A stretch of DNA of 31,305 nt from JBBEDC01 sp040881505 (GCA_040881505.1 JBBEDC010000029.1:1-31305); one strand, 5' to 3'. Shown: positions 8,831 to 16,553, counted from the stretch's first letter. The notes: generated by a model not told the origin, from the letters alone. Translations and numbers: made by a program.

Positions 8831-8869
8831 CACCCGCCCACGTGGCGGGTGTTTGTATTTGACCCGCCA
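8831..8869 (+). terminator. Terminator-like hairpin with mutually exclusive alternative hairpin
   Basis: CACCCGCC (8831-8838) pairs perfectly with GGCGGGTG (8844-8851) around a 5-base loop, and is followed by the T-rich GTTTGTATTT run expected of an intrinsic terminator. A third segment, ACCCGCCA (8862-8869), can instead pair perfectly with TGGCGGGT (8843-8850) around an 11-base loop that contains the T-run. The middle strand can serve only one partner at a time, which is the geometry of an attenuator. Pairing is seen directly; switching is inference. Confidence 0.5.
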
Positions 8870-9029
8870 GCCAGGAACATATATAGTGTTCTGTTCCCCT
8901 CATAGAACTGTAGGCGTTGCTTTTGTGGGGTATTGGCCCAGATCGGATTGCGCGGTTCTCACGAACTACGCTTCTCCTCGACCTTTACCTTTCTCACGCC
9001 TACAGCTTTGTGCGGGGATTTATCTATTC

Positions 9030-9038
9030 TGATATAGT
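9030..9038 (+). promoter_or_regulatory. Extended -10 element immediately upstream of the beta-helix gene
   Basis: TGATATAGT (TGn followed by TATAGT, 9033-9038) ends six bases before the ATG at 9045. No convincing -35 is visible at 16-19 bases upstream. If used, it would give a leaderless or nearly leaderless transcript, independent of the promoter at 8753. Confidence 0.4.
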
Positions 9039-9044
9039 GATGCC

Positions 9045-9725
9045 ATGGCTTATTACCCCACCATCCTCACAGCCGTTGCTGCACTTGTCCTCATTCCCAC
9101 AGCAGTATGGCTTGAAAAGAACGAACCGTCTCTGTGGCATGAGAGACTTGCTTTGCCTCTCTTTACGGAAGAACCAAATAGGCATACGCCCCGCTTCCCA
9201 CTCGCCACGTATCTGCCTCCCAGTATTACCGAATCCATAACAGTTGGAGGACCAAACACCATACTCGCAATAAGCAACACAACCCATATACCAACAGGAG
9301 TTACCGTAACGCTTGCAGAAGGCACGACACTTGCCTTTCACGAACACGCCAAGCTTATAATCGAAGGTACTCTCCATGCCGAGGGGACGCCTACAGAAAG
9401 AATACAATTTGTGTCCAACGAGACACACCCTGAAAACAAAACTTGGGGCGGGCTGCAGTTCAGCTCTACGGCCAACGGAACTCTGAATTACACAGAGCTT
9501 CAGTATGGCAATCCTGCAATCAGTTGCCTTGGTGAAAGTAACGTAGAAATCACAAATAGTATCCTCCGCTTCGGAAACGTTGGTCTTTACAGCGAAAGCG
9601 CTTCCTGTGCCTTACGTAACAGCAGCATCGTAGGCACTTTTAGAAGCGTTATTGCTCGAACTAATACTCCCACCCTCATCAATAACCACTTTATCGCGTC
9701 TCGCCCTCCCCTTATCCTAGAATAA
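9045..9725 (+). CDS. Exported right-handed beta-helix protein
   Basis: A 226-residue protein with an N-terminal hydrophobic segment (about 5-23) that acts as a signal or membrane anchor. The rest is a short beta-helix. A stretch around IPTGVTVTLAEGTTLAFHE, then LIIEGTLHAEGTPTERIQF and WGGLQFS, matches the typical entry coils of beta-helix surface proteins (expected pattern: VTVEPGTTLxF, LxVxGTLxAxGT, WxGI). Later coils contain the N-rich turns of a parallel beta-helix. Such proteins are surface-exposed and may bind or process polysaccharide, but no catalytic residues of pectate lyase type are evident. It is followed after only 9 bases by yebC and leads that operon. The fold call is good; the function is unknown. 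Confidence 0.75.
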   Translation: MAYYPTILTAVAALVLIPTAVWLEKNEPSLWHERLALPLFTEEPNRHTPRFPLATYLPPSITESITVGGPNTILAISNTTHIPTGVTVTLAEGTTLAFHEHAKLIIEGTLHAEGTPTERIQFVSNETHPENKTWGGLQFSSTANGTLNYTELQYGNPAISCLGESNVEITNSILRFGNVGLYSESASCALRNSSIVGTFRSVIARTNTPTLINNHFIASRPPLILE

Positions 9726-9734
9726 CCATCCTGT

Positions 9735-10250
9735 ATGTCTGGACATTCTAAATGGCACAAAATCCGCCACCAGAAAGCGGCAAAGGACCAGAAAAAAAGT
9801 AAGGAGTTTGGTCGAATGGCGCGAGATATAAAAATTGCTGCCCGGACTGGAAGAGACCCTGCTAAAAACGCCTCGCTCAGGGACGCTGTTGAGCGTGCCA
9901 AGAAAGCTAATATGCCCCAAGCAAACATCGACCGACTTCTTCGAGACCGCGACGATGCTACCCTCGCAGAGATTCCTTATGAAGGATTTGGGCCGGCTGG
10001 GGTGGGTATCATTATTCTTGCTCGTACCGATAACCCAAATCGTACCGTCTCCGAAGTTCGAACCGCCTTTAAATCACATGGATTTGAGCTGGGTGGGGCC
10101 GGAAGTGTGCAGTGGAAATTCGGAGAAGATTTCTCTCCTCGTTTTCCTGTTTCCATTACGGACGACGATCAAATTAAACTAGATGCCTTGGTTGTCACCC
10201 TGGAAGAACTTGAAGATGTTGATCAGGTTTTTACTGACGCTGCCAGATAG
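9735..10250 (+). CDS. yebC: YebC/PmpR family protein, unusually short
   Basis: A 171-residue protein starting with the family hallmark MSGHSKWHKIRHQKAA. The helical domain I (1-77) and the start of domain II, including YEGFGPAGVGIIILARTDN and NRTVSEVRTAF, are intact up to GSVQWKF (123-129). Family members usually run to about 240 residues, but here the segment after domain II is missing and the protein passes directly into the normal C-terminal strand/helix (ALVVTLEELEDVDQVFTDAA). YebC-family proteins act as transcription regulators or as ribosome-associated factors that relieve stalling at proline runs. Adjacency to ruvC is common in bacteria. There is no frameshift or stop, so this looks like a real compact form and not a pseudogene. 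Confidence 0.92.
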   Translation: MSGHSKWHKIRHQKAAKDQKKSKEFGRMARDIKIAARTGRDPAKNASLRDAVERAKKANMPQANIDRLLRDRDDATLAEIPYEGFGPAGVGIIILARTDNPNRTVSEVRTAFKSHGFELGGAGSVQWKFGEDFSPRFPVSITDDDQIKLDALVVTLEELEDVDQVFTDAAR

Positions 10251-10272
10251 ACTGCCCGAGAAGCGCAAGAAT

Positions 10273-10281
10273 TGATATACT
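10273..10281 (+). promoter_or_regulatory. Extended -10 element immediately upstream of ruvC
   Basis: TGATATACT (TGn plus TATACT, 10276-10281) ends exactly six bases before the ruvC ATG at 10288, within the 37-base yebC-ruvC gap. No good -35 is seen. The spacing predicts transcription starting at or within a base or two of the ATG. Confidence 0.4.
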
Positions 10282-10287
10282 GCTCGT

Positions 10288-10743
10288 ATGATCATTCTAG
10301 GACTTGACCCTGGCATAGCTCGAACTGGGTTTGGCGTCCTCGACACAAACAGTACTGACTTGTTTGTGCGGTGCGGTTGCTTGACCACGCCTCAACACGA
10401 AACAGAAGAGGATCGCCTCCTTATGCTGGGAGAAGATTTGGAACAGCTCGTAACCGATACCCGTCCCGACTTAGCGGTGGTTGAGAAAATATTCTTCGGC
10501 AATAACAGCAAAACAGCGATCATTACAGCTCAGGCGCGAGGTGTTTTACTCTATATCCTTCGCAAACATCACATCACAATAGAGTCCCTCACTCCCCTTC
10601 AAATTAAATCTCGCTTGACCGGCTACGGCGCAGCAAAAAAAGAACAGATTCAAGCTGCCGTTACTCAACAGCTTCATCTGTCTGCAATCCCCCAACCTGA
10701 TGACGCAGCTGATGCTCTTGCAGCCGCCTTATCCGTAGTATAA
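10288..10743 (+). CDS. ruvC: Crossover junction endodeoxyribonuclease RuvC
   Basis: A 151-residue Holliday-junction resolvase with an RNase H-like fold, which nicks two strands of opposite polarity using Mg2+. The catalytic acidic residues are visible: D7 in ILGLDPG, E66 in AVVEKIFF, and D138/D139 and D142 in QPDDAADALAAA. The FFGNNSKTA segment and the GYGAAKK loop are also characteristic. It is slightly shorter than the E. coli protein (173) because the C-terminal tail is missing. It starts at ATG 10288 and follows yebC. The next gene begins 12 bases after its stop, so the resolvase is probably cotranscribed with envelope genes. Confidence 0.96.
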   Translation: MIILGLDPGIARTGFGVLDTNSTDLFVRCGCLTTPQHETEEDRLLMLGEDLEQLVTDTRPDLAVVEKIFFGNNSKTAIITAQARGVLLYILRKHHITIESLTPLQIKSRLTGYGAAKKEQIQAAVTQQLHLSAIPQPDDAADALAAALSVV

Positions 10744-10755
10744 CGTTGACGCCGT

Positions 10756-12294
10756 ATGCACCCTTTCCGCCTAACCATACTTATTCTTTTCCTCTTAACA
10801 AGTTTCACTAAGCCTGCCCTGGCGCAGGAAGAATCAAGCGAGGAAGAAGAGCAGCCACAACCCACTGCTAATGTAACTATTAGCAGTAGCCAAGTTATTG
10901 TAGGAAAGGTCGTTTCCTTTGACATCGGCGGATCCTTCATTCCTGAGAACGATAGTATTCAGGAGGTAGTTTGGAACTTTGGAGATGGCATTCGAAGCAC
11001 CGGTGAAAGAGTGACCCACGCATATAACAACCCCGGCAGTTACACAGTCCAAGCAACGATTCGAACCGAACAGGGAGTGGCAGAGGATACAGCTGAAATA
11101 ACAGTCTTTGAGCATGCCATGGTTTTACTAACCGATGGCAGTGCTCCCGAAGACCAGGTGGAACTAAAGCGTCGCCAGGCAGCAGACAATGACCTCCTTC
11201 TCCTTGTATTACGCTCTACCGGGGGACCTGAAGTGGTGGTGGAAGAAGAGCTAACTAACCAACTTATTGATGCACGAGACACCTTGGCCCGATCGGAAAT
11301 AGTTGTCACGTGGACTTCCGGCAGCGTTGGTCCCACTGTCCTGTCAAAATTTGCTCAACGCGTTCGTCAAGCTGAAGAAATATCATTCTCAAACCTCAGC
11401 ATGGCCGAAAAGGGAGTAATAATTTTATCTGAAACACCGTTCGGGGTCTTAGCGCCTTCTGCTCAATCAACGTTTAACCAACTTGCTCCCAGCTATGTTC
11501 TTTTAACTCGACCAAGGGGTCTAGACCTTCTTCTTGATCCATTGTCGCCAGAGCAAGCACGTCAAGCAATATTTGACTCTCCTATCTCTCTTCGCCTCCT
11601 GGGAACATTCAGCCAACGCGCTATTACCGATCTCAGCCCCACAAACTTTATGTCGTTCGGGATCAATTACCTTATCAACCAAGGTGTTCCGGTGAGCAAT
11701 ATCACGCTGATCCTTATTCTGCCAGTGATCGCTACAATTCTTTCTTTTGCACGACAAGTGATCGGATTAAAAGCATTTGGAATAATTACTCCAGCAATGA
11801 CAACCCTGAGCTTCCTCGTCTTAGGGCTGCAGTATGGCCTAGTAATTTTCTCTGCTGTGCTCCTGGCAGGAACGCTCACGCGCCTCGTCCTACGTAAACT
11901 GCATCTACTCTACTTGCCTCGCATGGCACTAGTGCTGACAATGGCCAGCATATCGATGTTGATATTATTTGGACTAGGCATCGCTGTTAATAACACCGCT
12001 ATCCTCTCCTTCTCTATCTTCCCGATTCTAATTCTCGTTCTCCTTGCTGAAGAGTTTATCGCAGTTCAATTTAAGTCGGGTGCAAGACGTGCTGCTACAA
12101 TTACTGCTTGGACCCTTGGCCTTTCGATACTGTCCTACTTCATTGTTAGCTGGGAAATCGTGCGATCCATCATCGTGTCCTACCCCGAAATTGTGCTGCT
12201 AGCTATTCCTATCAATATTGCTCTAGGGCGCTGGAGTGGCCTTCGCCTGACTGAATACTTCCGCTTTCGTCGCCTCCTACGATACGTTCAATAA
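10756..12294 (+). CDS. PKD-domain protein with 7TM domain of the inactive-transglutaminase-associated type
   Basis: A 512-residue membrane protein. Residues 1-23 are a signal peptide ending ALA, followed by an acidic linker (25-36). A PKD-like beta-sandwich at about 38-118 contains WNFGDG and HAYNNPGSYTV. Residues 120-290 form an uncharacterised, probably extracytoplasmic, alpha/beta region. From about 312 to 490 there are roughly seven membrane helices; LKAFGIITPAMTTLSFL and the FPILILVLLAEEF segment resemble the 7TM domain that in Gammaproteobacteria is usually fused to an inactive transglutaminase. That domain is found next to an ATP-grasp ligase and a RimB-like protease, exactly as here: the next gene starts 12 bases downstream. 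Here PKD replaces the transglutaminase part. A role as membrane scaffold or transporter for the modified product is inference. Confidence 0.72.
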   Translation: MHPFRLTILILFLLTSFTKPALAQEESSEEEEQPQPTANVTISSSQVIVGKVVSFDIGGSFIPENDSIQEVVWNFGDGIRSTGERVTHAYNNPGSYTVQATIRTEQGVAEDTAEITVFEHAMVLLTDGSAPEDQVELKRRQAADNDLLLLVLRSTGGPEVVVEEELTNQLIDARDTLARSEIVVTWTSGSVGPTVLSKFAQRVRQAEEISFSNLSMAEKGVIILSETPFGVLAPSAQSTFNQLAPSYVLLTRPRGLDLLLDPLSPEQARQAIFDSPISLRLLGTFSQRAITDLSPTNFMSFGINYLINQGVPVSNITLILILPVIATILSFARQVIGLKAFGIITPAMTTLSFLVLGLQYGLVIFSAVLLAGTLTRLVLRKLHLLYLPRMALVLTMASISMLILFGLGIAVNNTAILSFSIFPILILVLLAEEFIAVQFKSGARRAATITAWTLGLSILSYFIVSWEIVRSIIVSYPEIVLLAIPINIALGRWSGLRLTEYFRFRRLLRYVQ

Positions 12295-12306
12295 CATCCC
12301 TCCTGT

Positions 12307-13623
12307 ATGCCACTTTTAAGCAAGCAATGGAAAAATGTGCTTGGGATGAATGCGCGCATGTTGGAGTATATCGCCAAGGTTAATTCCCCGAGCGCTATCC
12401 GCCTGGCTAACAATAAGCTAGGAACTAAAAAGGCGCTCCAAAAGGCAGGCCTTGCCACCCCTCGTCTTTTTGGCGTTATCCGCACACGCCAAGAACTAAA
12501 AAGATTCCGCTGGACAAAGCTTCCAGGATCCTTCGTTCTAAAACCAAACTCCTCCTCCGGCGGTGGCGGCATTATCGTTATATTCGGACGCAACAAGAAA
12601 GGAAACTGGGTGAAGGGCGATAAAACTGAGGTGTTCATCCCAGAGCTCAAAAATCACATTATCGATATCCTTGATGGAAACTTCTCACACAGCAACGTAC
12701 CGGATGTAGCGTTTTTTGAGCAACGGGTAAGGGTGGACACAGTCTTAAAACAATATAGCGTGCGAGGCGTGCCAGATATCCGCATTCTCTTGTACAACCA
12801 AGTACCCGTGATGGCTATGCTACGGTTGCCTACTGAAGAATCTGGAGGGAAGGCAAATCTCCACGCCGGAGGCATCGGCGTAGGCATTGACCTCTCCCAA
12901 GGCATTACAACCACAGCAGTCCAACATGGCCGTCTTGTCGACACTCTGCCTGATAAACGAATGGGCTTATCAGGAATCACCATTCCCCACTGGAATGACA
13001 TCCTCTTGCTAGCCGTGCGCACCGCTGCTGCCTCGGAACTTAACTATGTCGGCGTAGACGTTGCTATAGATCGAGAAGATGGGCCGCTTGTTCTTGAAAT
13101 AAATGCTCGTCCTGGACTGGATATACAATACGCCAACCTTGCTCCCCTCAGATCTCGCCTTCGTAGGGTGGAGGATTTAAAGATGAGCAGTATTGAAAAA
13201 AAGATCCGGCTAGCAAAAAATCTTTTTGGAAGCGATATTGAACAAGGAGTAGAAGATATGACCGGAAGATCAATTTTGGGCATAGAGGAAAAAATTATCA
13301 TTATTGATAATGAGCAAGTCCACCACCCGATTTTAGCGAAGGTGGATACAGGGGCATACCGAACTACGATCGACAAATCACTGGCCCAAAAACTCAAGCT
13401 TGATAAGCCCGTAATTGACCACAAAGACGTGCGCGGGGCCCTTGGTGAGCAAACTCGTCCAGTTATCAATCTATCCATGCTGGTACACGATCGCTTAGTG
13501 AAAACCGAAGCCTTTCTGGCCGACCGAGGGCACATGAACTATGACATGATTTTGGGCCGACGGGACATGAAAGGATTCCTAGTAGACCCTACAAAAACAC
13601 CTAATGGGAAAACCATTAAATAG
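12307..13623 (+). CDS. ATP-grasp alpha-L-glutamate-ligase-like protein fused to RimB-type retropepsin-like protease
   Basis: A 438-residue two-domain protein. Residues 1-290 are an ATP-grasp domain: GSFVLKPNSSSGGGG (74-88) is the nucleotide-gripping glycine loop, EQRVRVD is the region before the central lobe, and VLEINARPGLDIQ (262-274) carries the metal-binding E/N pair. Such domains form amide or peptide bonds through an acyl-phosphate. Residues 322-428 match the RimB / 'ATP-dependent zinc protease' family, with the aspartic-protease motif VDTGAYRTTI (346-355) and the closing MILGRRDMKGFLVDP (414-428). In other bacteria these are usually separate neighbouring genes. Both catalytic centres look intact, so the fusion pairs a ligase with a peptidase. 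The substrate is unknown. The start is ATG 12307, 12 bases after the 7TM gene. Confidence 0.82.
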   Translation: MPLLSKQWKNVLGMNARMLEYIAKVNSPSAIRLANNKLGTKKALQKAGLATPRLFGVIRTRQELKRFRWTKLPGSFVLKPNSSSGGGGIIVIFGRNKKGNWVKGDKTEVFIPELKNHIIDILDGNFSHSNVPDVAFFEQRVRVDTVLKQYSVRGVPDIRILLYNQVPVMAMLRLPTEESGGKANLHAGGIGVGIDLSQGITTTAVQHGRLVDTLPDKRMGLSGITIPHWNDILLLAVRTAAASELNYVGVDVAIDREDGPLVLEINARPGLDIQYANLAPLRSRLRRVEDLKMSSIEKKIRLAKNLFGSDIEQGVEDMTGRSILGIEEKIIIIDNEQVHHPILAKVDTGAYRTTIDKSLAQKLKLDKPVIDHKDVRGALGEQTRPVINLSMLVHDRLVKTEAFLADRGHMNYDMILGRRDMKGFLVDPTKTPNGKTIK

Positions 13624-13650
13624 CATTGACAGGCAACGATTAGCTCTTCA

Positions 13651-13659
13651 TGATATACT
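13651..13659 (+). promoter_or_regulatory. Extended -10 promoter for the PBP gene
   Basis: TGATATACT (TATACT at 13654-13659) lies in the 65-base gap before the PBP gene. A consensus TTGACA is at 13626-13631, but the 22-base spacer is too long for normal use, so the TGn extension may be what makes it functional. The predicted leader is about 22-24 bases. Confidence 0.4.
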
Positions 13660-13688
13660 CTCTTAGGTATATTGTCTGAATACTATCT

Positions 13689-16517
13689 ATGGCTACTCGC
13701 CGCTACATTCGCCGCAGCTCGTGGCTTTATAAGCTGCGTACTCGAGTTTTTACCCGCAAAATAATTCCCCGCCTCCTTGTGGTGGCTGGGGTTGGCTTCT
13801 TGTTTATAGCCGGAACGGTGTTGTGGTGGAGCCGGGATTTACCCGATCCCCAAAAGATAGAGGAATCCCGCCTAGAGGAATCAACCAAAATCTATGACTC
13901 AACTGGCACTCACCTTCTTTATGAAATAGGCGAAGCAAAACGCACGTTTATTTCCATTGAAGAACTTTCGCCTCTCCTTGCACAAGCCACCCTTGCTGCT
14001 GAAGATGATCAGTTTTATGAGCACCACGGACTTGATTTTCTCGGCATCATTCGCGGAGTTATCTTAAAACCCCTCAGCGGACAACGCGCCCAGGGAGGAT
14101 CCACCATTACTCAGCAGCTGATCAAGAACTCTATTCTCACCTCCGAGCGCACTATCCAGCGAAAAGCCAAGGAAGCAGTGCTCGCGATTGAACTCGAACA
14201 GCGTTTTGAAAAAGACGAGATTCTTGAAATGTACCTAAATGCTATTCCTTACGGCAGTCGCACCTACGGCGCAGAAGCTGCCGCCCAAACATTCTTCGGA
14301 ACCTCTGCAAGAAACCTATCACTAGCCCAAGCAACGACCCTGGCTGCCCTCCCTCAAGCACCTAGCTACTATTCCCCCTACGGGTCTCACCTTGAAGATA
14401 TGAAGGCGCGTCAAGAACATATTCTTAGCCGCATGGCTAGTTTGGGAATGGTAACCCAAGCGGAGGCTGACGCTGCTAAAGCAGAAGAGCTAGCCTTTCT
14501 CCCCGCAGCCGAGAACATCACCGCTCCTCACTTCGTTTTTTATGTCAAAGAACAGCTTGAACGAGAATACGGCGAACGCGTAGTTGAACAAGGGGGATTA
14601 AAAGTTCTAACCACGCTCGATTTTAGGCTCCAGCAAATTGCCGAAGAAACCCTCAAAGCAGAACAAGAAAGCCTAAAAAGTAGAGGGGCTTCAAATGGAT
14701 CATTAGTAGCCATTCACCCCTCCACCGGAGATATTCTCGCCATGGCGGGTTCAATCGACTACTTTAATGAAGAAATTGACGGGAACGTGAATGTGTCAAT
14801 TCGCCATCGCTCACCCGGATCCTCAATTAAACCCTTCATCTACACCGCTGCGTTTGATAAAGGATACACTCCCGAAACTATTCTCGTAGACGCTGTGACA
14901 GATTTTGGACAAGGGTATACCCCTAAAAATTATGACCTATCTGAGCGCGGACCGGTCACTATGCGTACCGCCCTATCTAACTCTCTAAACATTCCAGCAG
15001 TTAAAACGCTGTATCTTGCCGGCGTGAAGGACGCAACCGAGCTGGCTCAGAAAATGGGAATGGAATCACTTAATGATCCAGATCGCTACGGACTGTCGCT
15101 CGTGTTGGGCGGCGGTGAGGTGCGCCTCCTCGATATCACCTCTGCATATGGTGTGTTTGCGGCTGAAGGAGTGCGTCACCCCGCTCGTGCTATCCTAAAA
15201 GTGGAGGATGACGGACAGGCAGTATTTGACGCAACAGAGGAGCCCCCCAAGGGAACCCAAGTACTGAGCGAACAAGTAAGCCGCATTACAACAGATGTTA
15301 TATCCGACAACAACGCCCGTGCGCTCGTATTTGGAACCCGCAGCTCACTTCAACTGGGTAGTCGGCCAGTAGCTGCAAAAACTGGTACCACTCAAGACTT
15401 TCGCGATGGATGGACTATAGGCTTCACTCCCTCCTTAGTGGCCGGTGTATGGGTTGGTAATAACGATAACTCCCCAATGTCTCAAGGGTCCGACGGCGGA
15501 ACTACGGCTGCGCGGCTCTGGAACTCATTTATGCGCCAAGCGCTTGACGGCACTCCAATTGAACAATTCACGAAACCAACACCTATCACTGATATAACGC
15601 ACGGCATTCTACGAGGACAGTTAAAGGAAGCGAAGGGGAAGTGGGTAGATGAAACAAGCACCTTCTACACCGCTGATTGTCCTATCGCCGAAGGACAAAA
15701 TCGAACCTTTAAGGAACTGCGAAGTATCCTCTTCTACGTCCAACGCACCAACCCCCAAGGAACCCCGCCCGCCCGAGCAGAGGCAGATTCACAGTTTACC
15801 AACTGGGAGGCCGGGATTGCTGCATGGCGTGACAAGCACAATGAGAAAAATCGCACTAACGCCGAAGAGGTACTGTACTTCGACTCGCTGCCTGAGCCTA
15901 GTTGTGACGTGGGCGATCCCGAAGATCTGCCAAAGGTTTCTATCGTAGAGCCAAACACCACAATCTTGCGTGATAGTCCGACCGATATTACCGTCGAGGT
16001 TGACTCCCCTCATAAGCTACGAGAAGTGCGGTTCCTGCTTGACAACCAGGAAATTGCCCGCAAGGGACCAGATGGGGCGCACACTGCGACAATTACATTT
16101 GATAGTAATTTCTCAGGAAGAAAAACGCTGTTAGTCTTAGCAATCACTGAGAATAATCTTATTGGGCGTGCCCATCGCACCTTTATTATCAATCCCGACG
16201 ATTCAGCCCCTGCTGTCACCTTCCATACCCCCCAAAATAATGTCACATTATCTGCACTCGACTTCCCCTATACCGCGAAGGTAACCGCCAAAGACTCTAG
16301 TGGGATCGACTTTGTAGATGTTCTGTACACCAAAGAAGGTCAATCAGGTACTCAACGCATTGGCCGCACCAGCACCAAAGCATCTACCGCCGCTGACCGC
16401 TACGAGGTTACTTGGAATGATGCTCCTGGCCCTGGTACATATACAGTTTACGCAGTGGCGTACGACACGACAGGAAACTTTACTGAATCCGATCGTCACA
16501 CAGTGACAATTAAGTAA
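13689..16517 (+). CDS. Class A penicillin-binding protein (GT51 transglycosylase + transpeptidase) with C-terminal Ig-like domains
   Basis: A 942-residue bifunctional peptidoglycan synthase. After a basic N-terminus there is one membrane anchor (about 27-47). The glycosyltransferase module shows EDDQFYEHHG (105-114, catalytic Glu), GGSTITQQLIKN (136-147), RKAKEAVLAIELE (158-170) and EILEMYLNAIPYG. The transpeptidase module has SSIK (378-381) with nucleophile S378, SLN (432-434) and KTG (564-566), so both activities should be intact. A Cys-containing linker (about 655-755) leads to two Ig/fibronectin-like beta domains (about 760-942), which make it longer than the usual 650-800 residues. It polymerises and crosslinks peptidoglycan outside the membrane. 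It begins at ATG 13689 after a 65-base gap with its own candidate promoter. Confidence 0.95.
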   Translation: MATRRYIRRSSWLYKLRTRVFTRKIIPRLLVVAGVGFLFIAGTVLWWSRDLPDPQKIEESRLEESTKIYDSTGTHLLYEIGEAKRTFISIEELSPLLAQATLAAEDDQFYEHHGLDFLGIIRGVILKPLSGQRAQGGSTITQQLIKNSILTSERTIQRKAKEAVLAIELEQRFEKDEILEMYLNAIPYGSRTYGAEAAAQTFFGTSARNLSLAQATTLAALPQAPSYYSPYGSHLEDMKARQEHILSRMASLGMVTQAEADAAKAEELAFLPAAENITAPHFVFYVKEQLEREYGERVVEQGGLKVLTTLDFRLQQIAEETLKAEQESLKSRGASNGSLVAIHPSTGDILAMAGSIDYFNEEIDGNVNVSIRHRSPGSSIKPFIYTAAFDKGYTPETILVDAVTDFGQGYTPKNYDLSERGPVTMRTALSNSLNIPAVKTLYLAGVKDATELAQKMGMESLNDPDRYGLSLVLGGGEVRLLDITSAYGVFAAEGVRHPARAILKVEDDGQAVFDATEEPPKGTQVLSEQVSRITTDVISDNNARALVFGTRSSLQLGSRPVAAKTGTTQDFRDGWTIGFTPSLVAGVWVGNNDNSPMSQGSDGGTTAARLWNSFMRQALDGTPIEQFTKPTPITDITHGILRGQLKEAKGKWVDETSTFYTADCPIAEGQNRTFKELRSILFYVQRTNPQGTPPARAEADSQFTNWEAGIAAWRDKHNEKNRTNAEEVLYFDSLPEPSCDVGDPEDLPKVSIVEPNTTILRDSPTDITVEVDSPHKLREVRFLLDNQEIARKGPDGAHTATITFDSNFSGRKTLLVLAITENNLIGRAHRTFIINPDDSAPAVTFHTPQNNVTLSALDFPYTAKVTAKDSSGIDFVDVLYTKEGQSGTQRIGRTSTKASTAADRYEVTWNDAPGPGTYTVYAVAYDTTGNFTESDRHTVTIK

Positions 16518-16519
16518 TT

Positions 16520-16553
16520 AAAAAAACACCAGGTGGCTTGTGTACCTGGTGTT
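16520..16553 (-). terminator. Intrinsic terminator (leftward)
   Basis: AACACCAGGT (16525-16534) and ACCTGGTGTT (16544-16553) form a perfect 10-bp stem with a 9-base loop. Read on the minus strand, the stem runs into T7 (A-run at 16520-16526), a textbook intrinsic terminator for leftward transcription. On the plus strand no U-tract follows, so it would stop the PBP transcript only weakly. Its polarity supports a minus-strand gene just to the right. Confidence 0.75.

Larger units (their letters stand above)
8789..9044 (+). ncRNA. Candidate structured leader / regulatory RNA
   Basis: About 250 bases with no convincing protein gene lie between the promoter at 8753-8782 and the ATG at 9045. They contain the paired hairpins at 8831-8869 (listed separately), a 6-bp hairpin GGAACA/TGTTCT at about 8874-8892, and a perfect 10-bp inverted repeat, CTGTAGGCGT (8908-8917) against ACGCCTACAG (8996-9005), which would close a domain of about 98 bases. 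I looked for tmRNA, SRP RNA, RNase P and tRNA signatures and saw none. It may be a cis-acting leader of the beta-helix/yebC/ruvC operon or a free small RNA of about 70 bases. A chance assembly of repeats cannot be excluded. Confidence 0.4.

Noticed and set aside
8917..9240. 107-residue plus-strand frame overlapping the leader and the beta-helix gene
   Set aside because: It is out of frame with the beta-helix protein, has no recognisable domain or ribosome-binding site, and covers the inverted-repeat region.
13626..13659. TTGACA plus TATACT as a standard -35/-10 pair before the PBP gene
   Set aside because: The spacer is 22 bases, outside the normal 16-19 range, so only the extended -10 is kept as a candidate.
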